54,049 nt of DNA, from contig DKIV01000022.1 in assembly GCA_002454425.1 (NCBI GenBank), forward strand, positions 47,472-101,520. Reading direction: 5' to 3'. The notes beneath the pieces were generated by a model. The model had not been told where the DNA came from, did no database searches, and was given only the letters and a program-made list of their open reading frames with translations. Positions 26,519-35,207 of this stretch are shown here, piece by piece; positions within the stretch are counted from its first letter, which is position 1; each line of letters begins with the position of its first letter. The translations under genes were made by a program, and so were the position numbers. Source of the DNA: Sphingobacteriaceae bacterium UBA6709 (GTDB lineage: Bacteria > Bacteroidota > Bacteroidia > Sphingobacteriales > Sphingobacteriaceae).

Positions 26519-28093
26519 ATGGTAGAGGTAAGACCAGATGAAGTTTCGGCAATCCTGCGTGAGCAATTGTCAGGCTTTAAATCAGAGGCCGAACTTGAAG
26601 AAGTAGGTACCGTGCTGCAGGTTGGCGATGGTATCGCCCGTGTATACGGCCTCACCAAGGTTCAATCAGGTGAGCTGGTTGAATTCGATAATGGATTACA
26701 GGGTGTTGTATTGAACCTTGAAGAGGACAACGTGGGTGTCGTATTGTTAGGCCCTGCTGATGAAATCAAAGAAGGCGATACAATTAAACGTACTAAGAGA
26801 ATTGCATCTATCCGCGTGGGTGATGGAATGTTAGGCAGAGTGGTAAATACCCTCGGTCAGCCAATCGATGGTAAAGGTCCTATTGTTGGCGATACTTACG
26901 AGATGCCTATCGAACGTAAAGCGCCGGGAGTAATCTTCCGTCAGCCGGTAAACGAGCCTCTGCAAACAGGTATCAAAGCGATAGACGCGATGATTCCTAT
27001 CGGTCGCGGTCAGCGAGAGCTTGTTATTGGTGATCGTCAGACTGGTAAGACTGCTGTTTGTATCGATACTATTATCAATCAGAAAGAATTCTACGAAGCA
27101 GGAAATCCTGTTTATTGTATATATGTCGCCATTGGTCAAAAGAACTCTACGGTAGCTAGCTTGGTACGTACCCTTGAAGAAAACGGCGCGATGCCTTATT
27201 CTATCATTGTTGCGGCTTCCGCGGCTGATCCTGCTCCAATGCAGTTCTTCGCTCCATTTGCTGGCGCGGCCATCGGCGAATTCTTCCGCGATACCGGACG
27301 TCCTGCGCTGATCATCTATGATGACTTATCTAAACAGGCTGTTGCTTACCGTGAGGTGTCTTTGTTATTGAAGCGCCCTCCAGGCCGCGAGGCTTATCCA
27401 GGTGATGTATTCTATCTACATAGCCGTCTGCTGGAAAGAGCTGCGAAGATTACTACTTCCGATGTTATTGCTAAGCAAATGAACGATTTGCCTGAGTCTT
27501 TAAAAGACATCGTTAAAGGTGGTGGTTCTCTTACCGCGCTTCCTATTATCGAAACACAGGCAGGTGACGTTTCTGCATATATCCCAACGAACGTAATTTC
27601 TATTACTGACGGACAGATCTTCCTTGAATCTAACCTGTTCAATGCGGGGGTAAGACCTGCTATTAACGTAGGTATCTCTGTATCCCGCGTAGGGGGAAAT
27701 GCTCAGATCAAGTCAATGAAGAAAGTTGCCGGTACGTTGAAACTTGATCAGGCACAGTTCCGTGAGCTTGAAGCGTTTGCGAAATTTGGTTCAGATCTTG
27801 ATGCTGCTACCAAATCAGTACTTGATAAAGGTGCGCGCAACGTTGAGATCCTGAAGCAGGGTCAGTTCTCTCCTGTATCAGTAGAGAAGCAGGTAGCCAT
27901 TATTTACGCAGGTACTAAAGGCCTTCTTCGTCAGGTGCCGGTTAATAAGGTTAAGCAGTTTGAAGCTGAATATGCACAGCTGTTGGAAACCCGTCATCCT
28001 GAAGTGTTGGCAGCTCTGAAAGCAGGAAAGTTTGACGACAGTCTAACTGAGGTGCTTGAGAAGGTTGCAAAAGAACTTGCATCGAACTATTAA
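26519..28093 (+). CDS. atpA: F-type ATP synthase F1 subunit alpha
   Basis: The 524-residue non-catalytic nucleotide-binding subunit has the beta-barrel crown (about 25-95), Walker A GDRQTGKT at 171-178, the Walker B region ALIIYDDLSKQ near 265-275 and the signature PGREAYPGDVFYLHSRLLERA near 290-310. All are intact. A long imperfect hairpin at 28111-28149 lies between it and atpG. The beta and epsilon genes do not follow, consistent with the separate atpD-atpC locus usual in Bacteroidota. Confidence 0.97.
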   Translation: MVEVRPDEVSAILREQLSGFKSEAELEEVGTVLQVGDGIARVYGLTKVQSGELVEFDNGLQGVVLNLEEDNVGVVLLGPADEIKEGDTIKRTKRIASIRVGDGMLGRVVNTLGQPIDGKGPIVGDTYEMPIERKAPGVIFRQPVNEPLQTGIKAIDAMIPIGRGQRELVIGDRQTGKTAVCIDTIINQKEFYEAGNPVYCIYVAIGQKNSTVASLVRTLEENGAMPYSIIVAASAADPAPMQFFAPFAGAAIGEFFRDTGRPALIIYDDLSKQAVAYREVSLLLKRPPGREAYPGDVFYLHSRLLERAAKITTSDVIAKQMNDLPESLKDIVKGGGSLTALPIIETQAGDVSAYIPTNVISITDGQIFLESNLFNAGVRPAINVGISVSRVGGNAQIKSMKKVAGTLKLDQAQFRELEAFAKFGSDLDAATKSVLDKGARNVEILKQGQFSPVSVEKQVAIIYAGTKGLLRQVPVNKVKQFEAEYAQLLETRHPEVLAALKAGKFDDSLTEVLEKVAKELASNY

Positions 28094-28110
28094 CAGACAT
28101 TACAGTAAGG

Positions 28111-28149
28111 TAGCACTGTTACCGGGGTTTTGACCTCGGTACATTGCTA
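28111..28149 (+). promoter_or_regulatory. Intercistronic hairpin atpA-atpG
   Basis: TACCGGGGT (28120-28128) pairs with ACCTCGGTA (28133-28141) through a 4-base loop, with one G-U pair. The stem is extended outward by TG/CA and TAGCA (28111-28115) with TGCTA (28145-28149). No T-run follows, so it is more likely a stability or translation element than a terminator. The atpG ATG is 22 bases downstream. Confidence 0.5.
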
Positions 28150-28170
28150 TTGTACTCACAGCTTATAATA

Positions 28171-29052
28171 ATGGCAAATTTAAAAGAAGTTAGGAATAGA
28201 ATCGCGTCAGTAAGCTCCACACAGCAGATTACGAAGGCCATGAAAATGGTGTCGGCTGCTAAGTTGAAGCGTGCTACTAATGCTATTCTTCAATTACGCC
28301 CCTACGCTGACAAGCTTAAAGAGATTCTGGAAAATCTTTCAGCGAGTCTTGACGATTCGTCATCTCCATATATTCAAGAGCGTGAGCCTGAGAAGGTGTT
28401 AATTGTTGCGGTTTCCTCGAACAGAGGCTTGGCCGGAGCTTTCAATGCAAATATCATAAAAACCGTAAATCAACTGATTTCCGAAAAGTATAGTCGCCAA
28501 TATGCTAACGGCAACGTGAGCATTGTCGCTATCGGGAAAAAGGCTCATGATTTTTATGAGAGAAGGAGCTATAAGCTTATTGGTAATAATACAGAATTGT
28601 TTAACAATCTGAGCTTTGAAAATGTGTCTACTGTAACGGAAGATATCATGAAGGGCTTTGTAGATGGCCGTTATGACCGCGTGGAGATGGTGTATAACCA
28701 TTTCAAGAACGCTGCTATGCAGTTCATCTATACAGAACAATTGTTGCCTCTTAAGCAGTCTGTTGCGCAGGATAAACCCGGAGCTAAAACTGATTACATT
28801 CTTGAGCCTTCACAGGAAGATATCGTTAATGAACTGATCCCGAAATCAATCAAGATTCAGTTATTCAAGGCGGTTCTTGATTCTCATGCTTCAGAGCACG
28901 GGGCACGGATGACCGCGATGGATAAGGCTACTGATAATGCCGGTGAGTTACTTCGGTCTTTACGCTTGTCGTATAACCAGGCTCGTCAGGCAGCGATCAC
29001 TACAGAACTTACCGAAATCGTAAGCGGTGCTGCGGCACTGTCGAATGGTTAA
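28171..29052 (+). CDS. atpG: F-type ATP synthase F1 subunit gamma
   Basis: The 293-residue central rotor subunit starts with MANLKEVRNRIASVSSTQQITKAMK-type sequence, the long N-terminal coiled-coil helix. It ends with SEHGARMTAMDKATDNAGEL and the C-terminal helix RQAAITTELTEIVSGAAAL, both conserved. An upstream start at 28144 would begin inside the hairpin and add nine non-conserved residues, so the ATG at 28171 is preferred. It is the last gene of the operon; a terminator follows at 29071-29110. Confidence 0.95.
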   Translation: MANLKEVRNRIASVSSTQQITKAMKMVSAAKLKRATNAILQLRPYADKLKEILENLSASLDDSSSPYIQEREPEKVLIVAVSSNRGLAGAFNANIIKTVNQLISEKYSRQYANGNVSIVAIGKKAHDFYERRSYKLIGNNTELFNNLSFENVSTVTEDIMKGFVDGRYDRVEMVYNHFKNAAMQFIYTEQLLPLKQSVAQDKPGAKTDYILEPSQEDIVNELIPKSIKIQLFKAVLDSHASEHGARMTAMDKATDNAGELLRSLRLSYNQARQAAITTELTEIVSGAAALSNG

Positions 29053-29070
29053 TATATCTTAACATGTATA

Positions 29071-29110
29071 AAAAAGGGGATTGCATCATCTGGATGTGAT
29101 CCCTTTTTTT
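29071..29110 (+). terminator. Terminator of the ATP synthase operon
   Basis: An A-rich left arm (29071-29087) pairs with the right arm (from about 29093) through wobble pairs and one bulge, ending in a run of eight T. It is 18 bp past the atpG stop. Confidence 0.75.
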
Positions 29111-29457
29111 TGCACTCTCCGGGCTATTTGTGTTCTTGTAAGCACATGCCTGAGTCTGGTGTTTGGACTTCTTTTTCTGCGGATGTTGCCAGCATGATGG
29201 TTCTGTTCTCTGCAAAGGGAATCCTCTGGGGGCGGGATATCGCTAGTTTCTCGTCTTTTCAATTTCCCGTTTAAATTCTGTCACTTTTATATACTTCGCG
29301 CGTTTATACTCTTTATTCAAGGAAACCTAAGTCGTATATTGAGCGCCATCGACAGGCGTATTTATCACCTTTTGAAATTTACGTTTAGATCAGTATCAAC
29401 ACGATCTTGGAAAGATCTATGTGCTAATACTGGAGAGTGACTTTAAATCAGAACACT
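29111..29457. other. Gene-free stretch before the aldo/keto reductase
   Basis: I see no supported gene here. The only structures are a perfect 6-bp hairpin (GATCTT, loop GGA, AAGATC at 29403-29417) and a weak TACGTTTA -7-like site near 29381, which might serve the reductase downstream. A GGAGA sits at 29432-29436, too far from the ATG at 29458 and too close to a GTG at 29437 to decide the start. Confidence 0.4.
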
Positions 29458-30441
29458 ATGGAAATCAGAAAAATTGGAAATTCAGAATTGTCCTTGTCTG
29501 TGATCACATTCGGAGCCTGGGCTGCCGGCGGTTGGATGTGGGGCGGAACAGAGAAGAAGGAAGCTGTCGATGCAATCCGCGCGGCCTATGCGCATGGGGT
29601 TACATCTATTGATACGGCACCCATTTATGGGCAGGGAGATAGCGAGAGTATTGTGGGCGAAGCAATAAAGGATATTCAGCGTGATAAAATTCAAATTCTT
29701 ACGAAATATGGTTTGCGCTGGGATCTGAATCAAGGCTCGTTTTATTTTAAAAGTCAAAATAATCAGGGTCAGGATATTGATATTTATAAGTACGCTGGAC
29801 GGGATAGCATTATAGCAGAATGTGAGAATAGCCTAAAGCGTTTGGGAACTGACTATATAGATCTTTACCAAATTCATTGGCCTGATGAGACAACTGCGAT
29901 AGATGAAAGTATGGAAGCTGTCGAGCGCCTGATTACACAGGGCAAGGTTCGTTATGCGGGCGTTTGCAATTATAATGTCGAGCAAATGAAGCAGGCCTCA
30001 TCTGCAATGAATATTGTGTCTGATCAGGTGCCTTATAGTATGGTTAACCGTGGTATTGAGGAAGCTTTGATTCCTTATTGCAGGGAGCATGGTAAGTCTA
30101 TTCTGGCTTATAGCCCTATGGAGCGGGGCTTATTGACTGGTAAGATTAAACCAGGCCATGAATTTGCGCCTGGCGACCACCGCGCGGAGAACAAATATTA
30201 TTCTCCTGAGAGCATATTGAAGGTGAATGCATTTTTGGACAACCTCCGTCCATTGGCAACAGAGAAAGGAATTAGCTTGAGCCAGCTCGTATTACGCTGG
30301 ACAGTGGAACGCCCGGGCATTACCATTGCGCTTGCGGGTGCCCGGAATGCCGAGCAAGCCATAGCTAATGCGAAGGCTGCAATGGTCCATTTAAATCAGG
30401 AGGAAATAGACTTTATCAATACAGAGCTTAATACCTTGTAG
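29458..30441 (+). CDS. Aldo/keto reductase
   Basis: The 327-residue cytosolic NAD(P)H-dependent oxidoreductase is a TIM barrel. The catalytic tetrad is intact: Asp52, Tyr57 (IDTAPIYGQGDSE), Lys83 (LTKYG) and His140 (LYQIHWPD). The cofactor end is the usual ITIALAGARNAEQAIANAKAA near 285-305. The substrate is not predictable; this subgroup includes YghZ/perR-like enzymes acting on sugars or aldehydes. A GTG start at 29437 would add seven residues; the ATG at 29458 gives the standard MEIRKIGNSEL opening. It stands alone. Confidence 0.9.
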   Translation: MEIRKIGNSELSLSVITFGAWAAGGWMWGGTEKKEAVDAIRAAYAHGVTSIDTAPIYGQGDSESIVGEAIKDIQRDKIQILTKYGLRWDLNQGSFYFKSQNNQGQDIDIYKYAGRDSIIAECENSLKRLGTDYIDLYQIHWPDETTAIDESMEAVERLITQGKVRYAGVCNYNVEQMKQASSAMNIVSDQVPYSMVNRGIEEALIPYCREHGKSILAYSPMERGLLTGKIKPGHEFAPGDHRAENKYYSPESILKVNAFLDNLRPLATEKGISLSQLVLRWTVERPGITIALAGARNAEQAIANAKAAMVHLNQEEIDFINTELNTL

Positions 30442-30500
30442 TTAATCAGGTTTAGAAATAGTCCCCGGAGGCGCTCGTCAGAGCAAGACGCCTGCGGCGA

Positions 30501-30674
30501 CTACTTCTTTCGGGGTACTTTAGCTCCTGCTTCTCGTGCTTCTGAAAGACCTATTGCCACCGCCTGTTTTTTACTGGTTACCTTTTTCCCGCTGCCGGTT
30601 TTCAACGTTCCTTTTTTCATCTCATGCATTGCCTCGCCGACTTTTTTTTGCGCTTTTTCTGAGTATTTAGCCAT
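30501..30674 (-). CDS. Small basic protein, DUF6496-like
   Basis: This 57-residue gene reads MAKYSEKAQKKVGEAMHEMK, then KKGTLKTGSGKKVTSKKQAV, then AIGLSEAREAGAKVPRKK. It is very Lys-rich and has the pattern KxGxLKSGSGKKVTSxKQAxAIGLSEARxxGxKVP, which recurs in a widespread small family (DUF6496). The function is unknown; Lys-rich repeats and size suggest nucleic-acid or polyanion binding, which is inference. The frame is intact with an ATG at 30674 and TAG at 30501. It lies convergent to the aldo/keto reductase and divergent from the small membrane protein. Confidence 0.8.
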   Translation of the reverse strand: MAKYSEKAQKKVGEAMHEMKKGTLKTGSGKKVTSKKQAVAIGLSEAREAGAKVPRKK

Positions 30675-30791
30675 GATCGTTTTTGTTTGTATGCATAGAT
30701 GTGCAAAAGGTGTGCCTCGATTGTTAGAGATATGTGTTTTTATGAGGTTAATTATAAATCATTTTGTATTTTGGCTGGATCATTTTATAAT

Positions 30792-31010
30792 ATGGAAAAC
30801 GTGGAAAATAAACTTGTGGGAGAAAAGCAACTAGACAACGCAAACAATCCGGCGCATTACAGCATGATGGTGGTAGGCATATTTATCATCATGGTAGGGA
30901 TGCTTCTTCGCTTTTTTGGTGAATGGGCTCTTATTGATTTAGTTTCAAATCTTATTGCGCTTGTTGGTATTATCGTAGCCCTTAAATCTGTTTATAATAT
31001 CCTGAAATAG
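30792..31010 (+). CDS. Small two-helix membrane protein
   Basis: The 72-residue protein has a polar, Asn- and Glu-rich N-terminus (1-22) and two membrane helices (about 24-42 and 48-68) ending YNILK. An in-frame start at 30699 would add 31 unlikely, Cys-rich residues, so the ATG at 30792 is chosen. I do not recognise the family. A perfect 11-bp hairpin at 31025-31062 lies just after it and may end transcription. Confidence 0.6.
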   Translation: MENVENKLVGEKQLDNANNPAHYSMMVVGIFIIMVGMLLRFFGEWALIDLVSNLIALVGIIVALKSVYNILK

Positions 31011-31024
31011 CCTTTTCGATATTA

Positions 31025-31062
31025 ATATCAGGAACTTGTCGAAGATCGTTGGTTCCTGATAT
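31025..31062. terminator. Hairpin between convergent genes
   Basis: ATATCAGGAAC (31025-31035) pairs perfectly with GTTCCTGATAT (31052-31062) around a 16-base loop. It lies between the small membrane protein and the convergent heme oxygenase. A second, weaker hairpin follows near 31081-31105. The lack of a long T-run makes the terminator call moderate. Confidence 0.5.
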
Positions 31063-31132
31063 GCTATGCTAAAATAAAGTCTGATGGTAGTTACAAACTA
31101 TCAGAGAGTACGTCGCATTTTAGCGAAATGGC

Positions 31133-31720
31133 TTAAGGTGCTACCGCCTTACGTTTTTGTTGTTCGTTGCGAAGTTCGTTGAACATGAATTTTGCTGCCT
31201 TGAGACTATTATCCCATGCCTGTTCCGGAACTTCATTGAGTACTTCTAGAAAGTCTTTCCATCTGGAACCAAGATCTTTTCCATAACTTTCATAAAATCT
31301 AAACGTTAATCCTCCAAAGCCCTCTTGTTCGTTTTGCTTTAGCTTTCTTGAGATAACACTACCCCCCAATGTAGAGCCTTCAAGTACATACATCGCTCCC
31401 AATGCTGACGCTTCATCGTATATAACATCTGATTGCTTTAACGAGCTGATTAAAGCAGGTGTTGTGCCTAATTCTTCAAGGTCGTCCAATAGTAAACTGG
31501 TTTTCTCACGCTGGTCGATCGATAAACGCTCCCGCGTTTCCGGAGATAGTTGCGAGAATATAAGTTCTTCATAAAGCATATGTATGGTGTAATTACTTAG
31601 GAGTAGTTGCTCATAAGATTTTATGTCGAGTGTTCCACTCATGATGGCTTCTGAATCCATCAGTCTTTCCAGCTGGTCGTGCTCTTCACTTGTGTTTGTT
31701 TTTAATAACGTGTGCAACAT
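31133..31720 (-). CDS. bphO: Biliverdin-producing heme oxygenase (BphO type)
   Basis: The 195-residue cytosolic enzyme opens haem to biliverdin, CO and iron. The all-helical fold has the candidate proximal ligand His14 (SEEHDQLERLMDS). The distal glycine-rich helix is AMYVLEGSTLGGSVISRKL, about residues 112-130, the main family signature. Bacterial members of this size are often paired with phytochromes. It is divergent from bphP, 179 bp away, so the chromophore maker and its user sit together. Iron release could also help iron supply. The shared spacer is AT-rich; I found no exact -7 box for it. Confidence 0.85.
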   Translation of the reverse strand: MLHTLLKTNTSEEHDQLERLMDSEAIMSGTLDIKSYEQLLLSNYTIHMLYEELIFSQLSPETRERLSIDQREKTSLLLDDLEELGTTPALISSLKQSDVIYDEASALGAMYVLEGSTLGGSVISRKLKQNEQEGFGGLTFRFYESYGKDLGSRWKDFLEVLNEVPEQAWDNSLKAAKFMFNELRNEQQKRKAVAP

Positions 31721-31899
31721 AGGTAGGGGTTGAATTTGTCGTTAAAGAATTGTCTTCTTAAAGTTTTAATTTATGAATAATAATAAATTAAAGTCTTATT
31801 AATGAATAAAAAGCGAATTAATAGGAATTAATTTTATAGTTTTAGTTGTTGCTCCCTCACAGGTGAGCCATTATAACAATTAGAAATTAAGGAGAGAAG
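31721..31899. promoter_or_regulatory. Divergent promoter region bphO/bphP
   Basis: This 179-bp spacer is AT-rich with repeated TGAATAA and AATTAAT motifs. A TAGTTTTA near 31842 is one base from TAnnTTTG and could be the bphP -7 box. A CTCACAGGTGAG half-dyad precedes the bphP leader. GGAGAG lies about 6 bases before the bphP ATG, a rare Shine-Dalgarno-like site in this window. Confidence 0.35.
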
Positions 31900-34122
31900 A
31901 TGTTTCAGGTAGATTTAACGAATTGTGATAGAGAACCGATACATATACCGGGCAAAATCCAGCCCCATGGCTTCTTGATAGCGATTGATAATAATAAAGA
32001 CATCAGTCATTGCAGTACCAATGTAAGTTCTTTACTTGGTGTTCAGGCGGAAGAGCTTCTTAGAAGACCAATCTCCGATCTGGATTCCATTCTTGGTCTT
32101 CAGGAAACTGACGGAAGTTTCTTTCAGCAGCTCGCTAACGTGCAGGCTGGCCTAAATATACATCAACCCAATAATTATACTTTTAATTTTCAAGGAGCCC
32201 CGTGGACATTTACGGTTAATAAATCCGGTGACTTTCTTATTCTTGATTTTGAACCCTTGCATTCTGACCTTGGCGTTGATTTGCAGGCAAAGGTTGGAAG
32301 GTCGCTTTCTGAGATTCTTGCCGACAGAAAGTTGGACGTACTGCTCAATAATAGTGTGAATCAGATTCGGGATATTATAGGCTACGACCGGGTAATGATC
32401 TATCGCTTTCATGACGATGGACATGGAGAGGTGGTAGCAGAAGCCAGGGGGGAGCAGCTCGATAGCTGGTTGGGGCTGCATTATCCTGCATCGGATATTC
32501 CTCAACAAGCACGCGCCCTATACCTCAAGAATCTTGTACGGCTGATAGGGGATGTTAATTCGGTACCGGCAGAAATTATAACCTTTGAACAAGAACCTCT
32601 TGACTTAACAGACAGTAGCTTGCGTGCGGTATCCCCTATACATATACAGTATTTAAAAAATATGGGCGTGGCTTCGAGTTTTAGTATTTCTCTGCTAGAT
32701 CAAAATTCGCTCTGGGGGCTTATTGCCTGTCATAATTACGTACCACGTGTAATAAATTATAATCAACGTCAGGGAGCAGCACTAATAGGGCAGGTATTAT
32801 CATCAGCGATAAGCTTCCGTCATAATGAACTTATTCAGCATGCCGGTATGTCGCAGAAAGATAACTTAAATCGTCTCGTGCGTTATCTGATGAGCGATTT
32901 GGAACTTCATGACGCTTTACTGGGACAAGAGCTTAGCGCTTTGGATATTCTGGATTCGCGCGGAGTCGCCCTTTTTGTAGATGGAAGAATTTCAGCCAAA
33001 GGCATGGTTCCTGATAAGGAGCAATTAGAGCGTTTTTTTCATTGGTTGTCAATGAGTATTTCGGGTAATACTTTTCAAACACATAATCTCTCATCGTTCT
33101 TTGCCGAAGCAATTGAATATAAGGAAATCGCGAGTGGTGCATTGGTGAGCCGATTAAGATCGGGTCCTGATGACTTTATCGTTTGGTTCAGACCTGAACA
33201 TCTTTCCTTTGTGAAATGGGCGGGAAACCCGGAAAAACCCAGCGCTCTTGACGAACGTGGATTGCCATTTATTTCCCCGAGAACATCCTTTGATGTTTGG
33301 TCTGAAATGGTTAGGAATTGTTCCGTTGCATGGTCGGAGACGGATAAGATCATTGCTAGTCAGTTAGTGGAAGAAGTGAATTATGCTATCACAAGAAAAG
33401 CCGCTGAGTTACGTCATCTTAATGAGAAACTCAAAGCTGCTTATTCCGAACTTGATACTTTCAGTTATACAATATCCCATGATCTAAAGACTCCATTAGC
33501 AACGATAAAGAGCTACGCGCAATTGATTCTACGCGGCATGGAAGATGATAAAATTCGTTCTATGGCCGATCGCATTGAGTTGGGTGCCCGTAAGATGCAG
33601 TTTATGATTGACGAGGTGCTGAACTATTCAAAGGTAGGACAAACGGGATTGAATTTCGAAATGGTGGATGTCGCTCAATTATTGGCTGAACTTAGAGTAG
33701 ATATGCTTGTCACCGCGAGTAACCCCAATTTAACGATTGACATTGGAGATTGCCCGATGGTTTACGGTGACGCCACGATGTTGTTTCAGATTTTCTCTAA
33801 TCTAATAGGGAATGCGGTAAAATATTCATCCATGATGCCGGACCCTTATGTGTCCGTTAGCGCCTCCTCGTCGGCAGAGCATATTATATTTACTGTAAGA
33901 GATAACGGCATAGGAATTCCTCATAAAGATCATGAAAGAGTTTTTGAGTTATTCTCAAGGTCTCATACAGGGGAAAAATTAGAAGGCTCGGGCATCGGAT
34001 TGGCCATCGTTAAAAAGATCGTGGAGAAGCATCAGGGACGAATATGGCTTGAATCGGATGAACGCAACGGTACTGCCTTTCACATTCAGTTTAAAAACGT
34101 GCAACATCAGGTGGCATCATAA
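31900..34122 (+). CDS. bphP: Bacteriophytochrome histidine kinase
   Basis: The 740-residue red/far-red light sensor has the order PAS (about 15-120), GAF (135-310), PHY (320-490), a coiled coil (490-515), HisKA (517-585) and HATPase (625-735). Biliverdin would attach at Cys9 (LTNC). Chromophore-pocket motifs are intact: PASDIP 196-201, His248 in SPIHIQYL and His278. The PHY tongue has PRTSF 460-464. The kinase has phospho-acceptor His527 (SYTISHDLKTPL), an N-box NLIGNAVKYSS, DNGIGIP and GSGIGLAIVKK. There is no receiver domain and no response regulator nearby, so the output partner is elsewhere. Confidence 0.95.
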   Translation: MFQVDLTNCDREPIHIPGKIQPHGFLIAIDNNKDISHCSTNVSSLLGVQAEELLRRPISDLDSILGLQETDGSFFQQLANVQAGLNIHQPNNYTFNFQGAPWTFTVNKSGDFLILDFEPLHSDLGVDLQAKVGRSLSEILADRKLDVLLNNSVNQIRDIIGYDRVMIYRFHDDGHGEVVAEARGEQLDSWLGLHYPASDIPQQARALYLKNLVRLIGDVNSVPAEIITFEQEPLDLTDSSLRAVSPIHIQYLKNMGVASSFSISLLDQNSLWGLIACHNYVPRVINYNQRQGAALIGQVLSSAISFRHNELIQHAGMSQKDNLNRLVRYLMSDLELHDALLGQELSALDILDSRGVALFVDGRISAKGMVPDKEQLERFFHWLSMSISGNTFQTHNLSSFFAEAIEYKEIASGALVSRLRSGPDDFIVWFRPEHLSFVKWAGNPEKPSALDERGLPFISPRTSFDVWSEMVRNCSVAWSETDKIIASQLVEEVNYAITRKAAELRHLNEKLKAAYSELDTFSYTISHDLKTPLATIKSYAQLILRGMEDDKIRSMADRIELGARKMQFMIDEVLNYSKVGQTGLNFEMVDVAQLLAELRVDMLVTASNPNLTIDIGDCPMVYGDATMLFQIFSNLIGNAVKYSSMMPDPYVSVSASSSAEHIIFTVRDNGIGIPHKDHERVFELFSRSHTGEKLEGSGIGLAIVKKIVEKHQGRIWLESDERNGTAFHIQFKNVQHQVAS

Positions 34123-34157
34123 TGAACAGGACTTCGGCTGCCCGCAAATAATCTAGA

Positions 34158-35189
34158 CTATTTGGGTTTGTAGTGCGATTCTGTTAGAATTTCCTGATAA
34201 TTGGTATTTTTCATTAGCGCCTGAAGACTTAGCTCTCTATGCTCTGCCATAAAATGTTCCACTATTTGCCATCCGCAATATATGGCCAGCTTAGGCGATG
34301 ACTGTTGGGCGTTGCCTAAACCGGGAGTAAAGGGCGCCTCCGAAAGATATTTCTGAACCTTCATATAATCTGTTTCGTAAAGAAGATTCTCTTCCAGGAA
34401 ATACCCCCAAACCTGTGCCTCATATTGTTGCGCCCATTGTTGCTGTTCCCGTGAATAACCCATGAGAACGGAGTCGGCAACGTCAGGCAAAAATTTATTT
34501 AGCAGATACATGATCTTTCCGTTGTATATCATCCTGTCAAGGAGGGTGTTAAGACTATCAGGCTCAGGGAACATATCTTCTCTCACAAAGGTTTCCATGA
34601 CGCGAGGGGTGATGTGGTCCGGAGTAAAGCGTCGGGAAATGTATTGAGGAATGCTTTGTCTCAGTGCAGGATAGAATTTTGAATTGGCTCCAAGAAACAT
34701 ATCTAATCCAATGCCGATATATTCATTACCAACCGGTACCTGAACAGCGAAACCTGAAAAGAAACTAATTACGCGGGGAATCTTCTGTTGCGGGAAATAG
34801 TATTTTACATATTTAAAGGCTTGGCTAAGTTCCTCGTTCTGCTTACTCATATCAGGAAATACTTTTTTTACTTCCTCCCGCAGAGCGTTATAATCGGGGT
34901 TATGAAGAACAGTTTGCAGATTTTTATAATAGGATGTATCTCCGGTAGAGCCCACCTGTAGGATTCCCGACATGAAGTCATCGTAGAAAATTCCGTATTT
35001 ATTCCTCAATAGGATAGCGGATTTAGCCAGACTATCTTTTGTTAACAGATCAATATCCTGGTCGAATCTTTCTATCTTGACTTCTACCGGTATATTGTTA
35101 ACATCAGGTCCTTTTCCTTGCTTACAGGCGCTAATAGTAAGGCCTATAAAAAAAAACAAGTAGATTTGAGGGATTCTTATTGCTATCAT
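34158..35189 (-). CDS. gldB: Gliding motility lipoprotein GldB
   Basis: The 343-residue lipoprotein has lipobox TISAC, Cys22. The body has the GldB pattern, with VEVKIERFDQDI near 35-46, KYGIFYDDFM near 65 and a metallopeptidase-like fold near the conserved PRVISFFSGFAVQVPV and EYIGIGLDMFLG. Its neighbourhood (PorT-like barrel and nadE) matches the known gldB-nadE association in Bacteroidota; gldC is not here. An upstream start at 35219 would overlap the divergent gene, so the ATG at 35189 is used, leaving 18 bp between start codons. GldB is required for gliding in Flavobacterium; its exact task is unresolved. Confidence 0.85.
   Translation of the reverse strand: MIAIRIPQIYLFFFIGLTISACKQGKGPDVNNIPVEVKIERFDQDIDLLTKDSLAKSAILLRNKYGIFYDDFMSGILQVGSTGDTSYYKNLQTVLHNPDYNALREEVKKVFPDMSKQNEELSQAFKYVKYYFPQQKIPRVISFFSGFAVQVPVGNEYIGIGLDMFLGANSKFYPALRQSIPQYISRRFTPDHITPRVMETFVREDMFPEPDSLNTLLDRMIYNGKIMYLLNKFLPDVADSVLMGYSREQQQWAQQYEAQVWGYFLEENLLYETDYMKVQKYLSEAPFTPGLGNAQQSSPKLAIYCGWQIVEHFMAEHRELSLQALMKNTNYQEILTESHYKPK
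35161..35168 (+). promoter_or_regulatory. -7 box of PorT-like gene inside gldB
   Basis: TAGATTTG matches TAnnTTTG exactly, 39 bp before the ATG at 35208, and lies within the gldB signal-peptide codons. No clear -33 TTTG is present. Confidence 0.35.
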
Positions 35190-35207
35190 CTTTACTGATG
35201 CGAAAAT

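Noticed and set aside
29009..29215. Minus-strand 68-codon frame after atpG
   Set aside because: It overlaps the atpG end and its terminator and has no coding signature.
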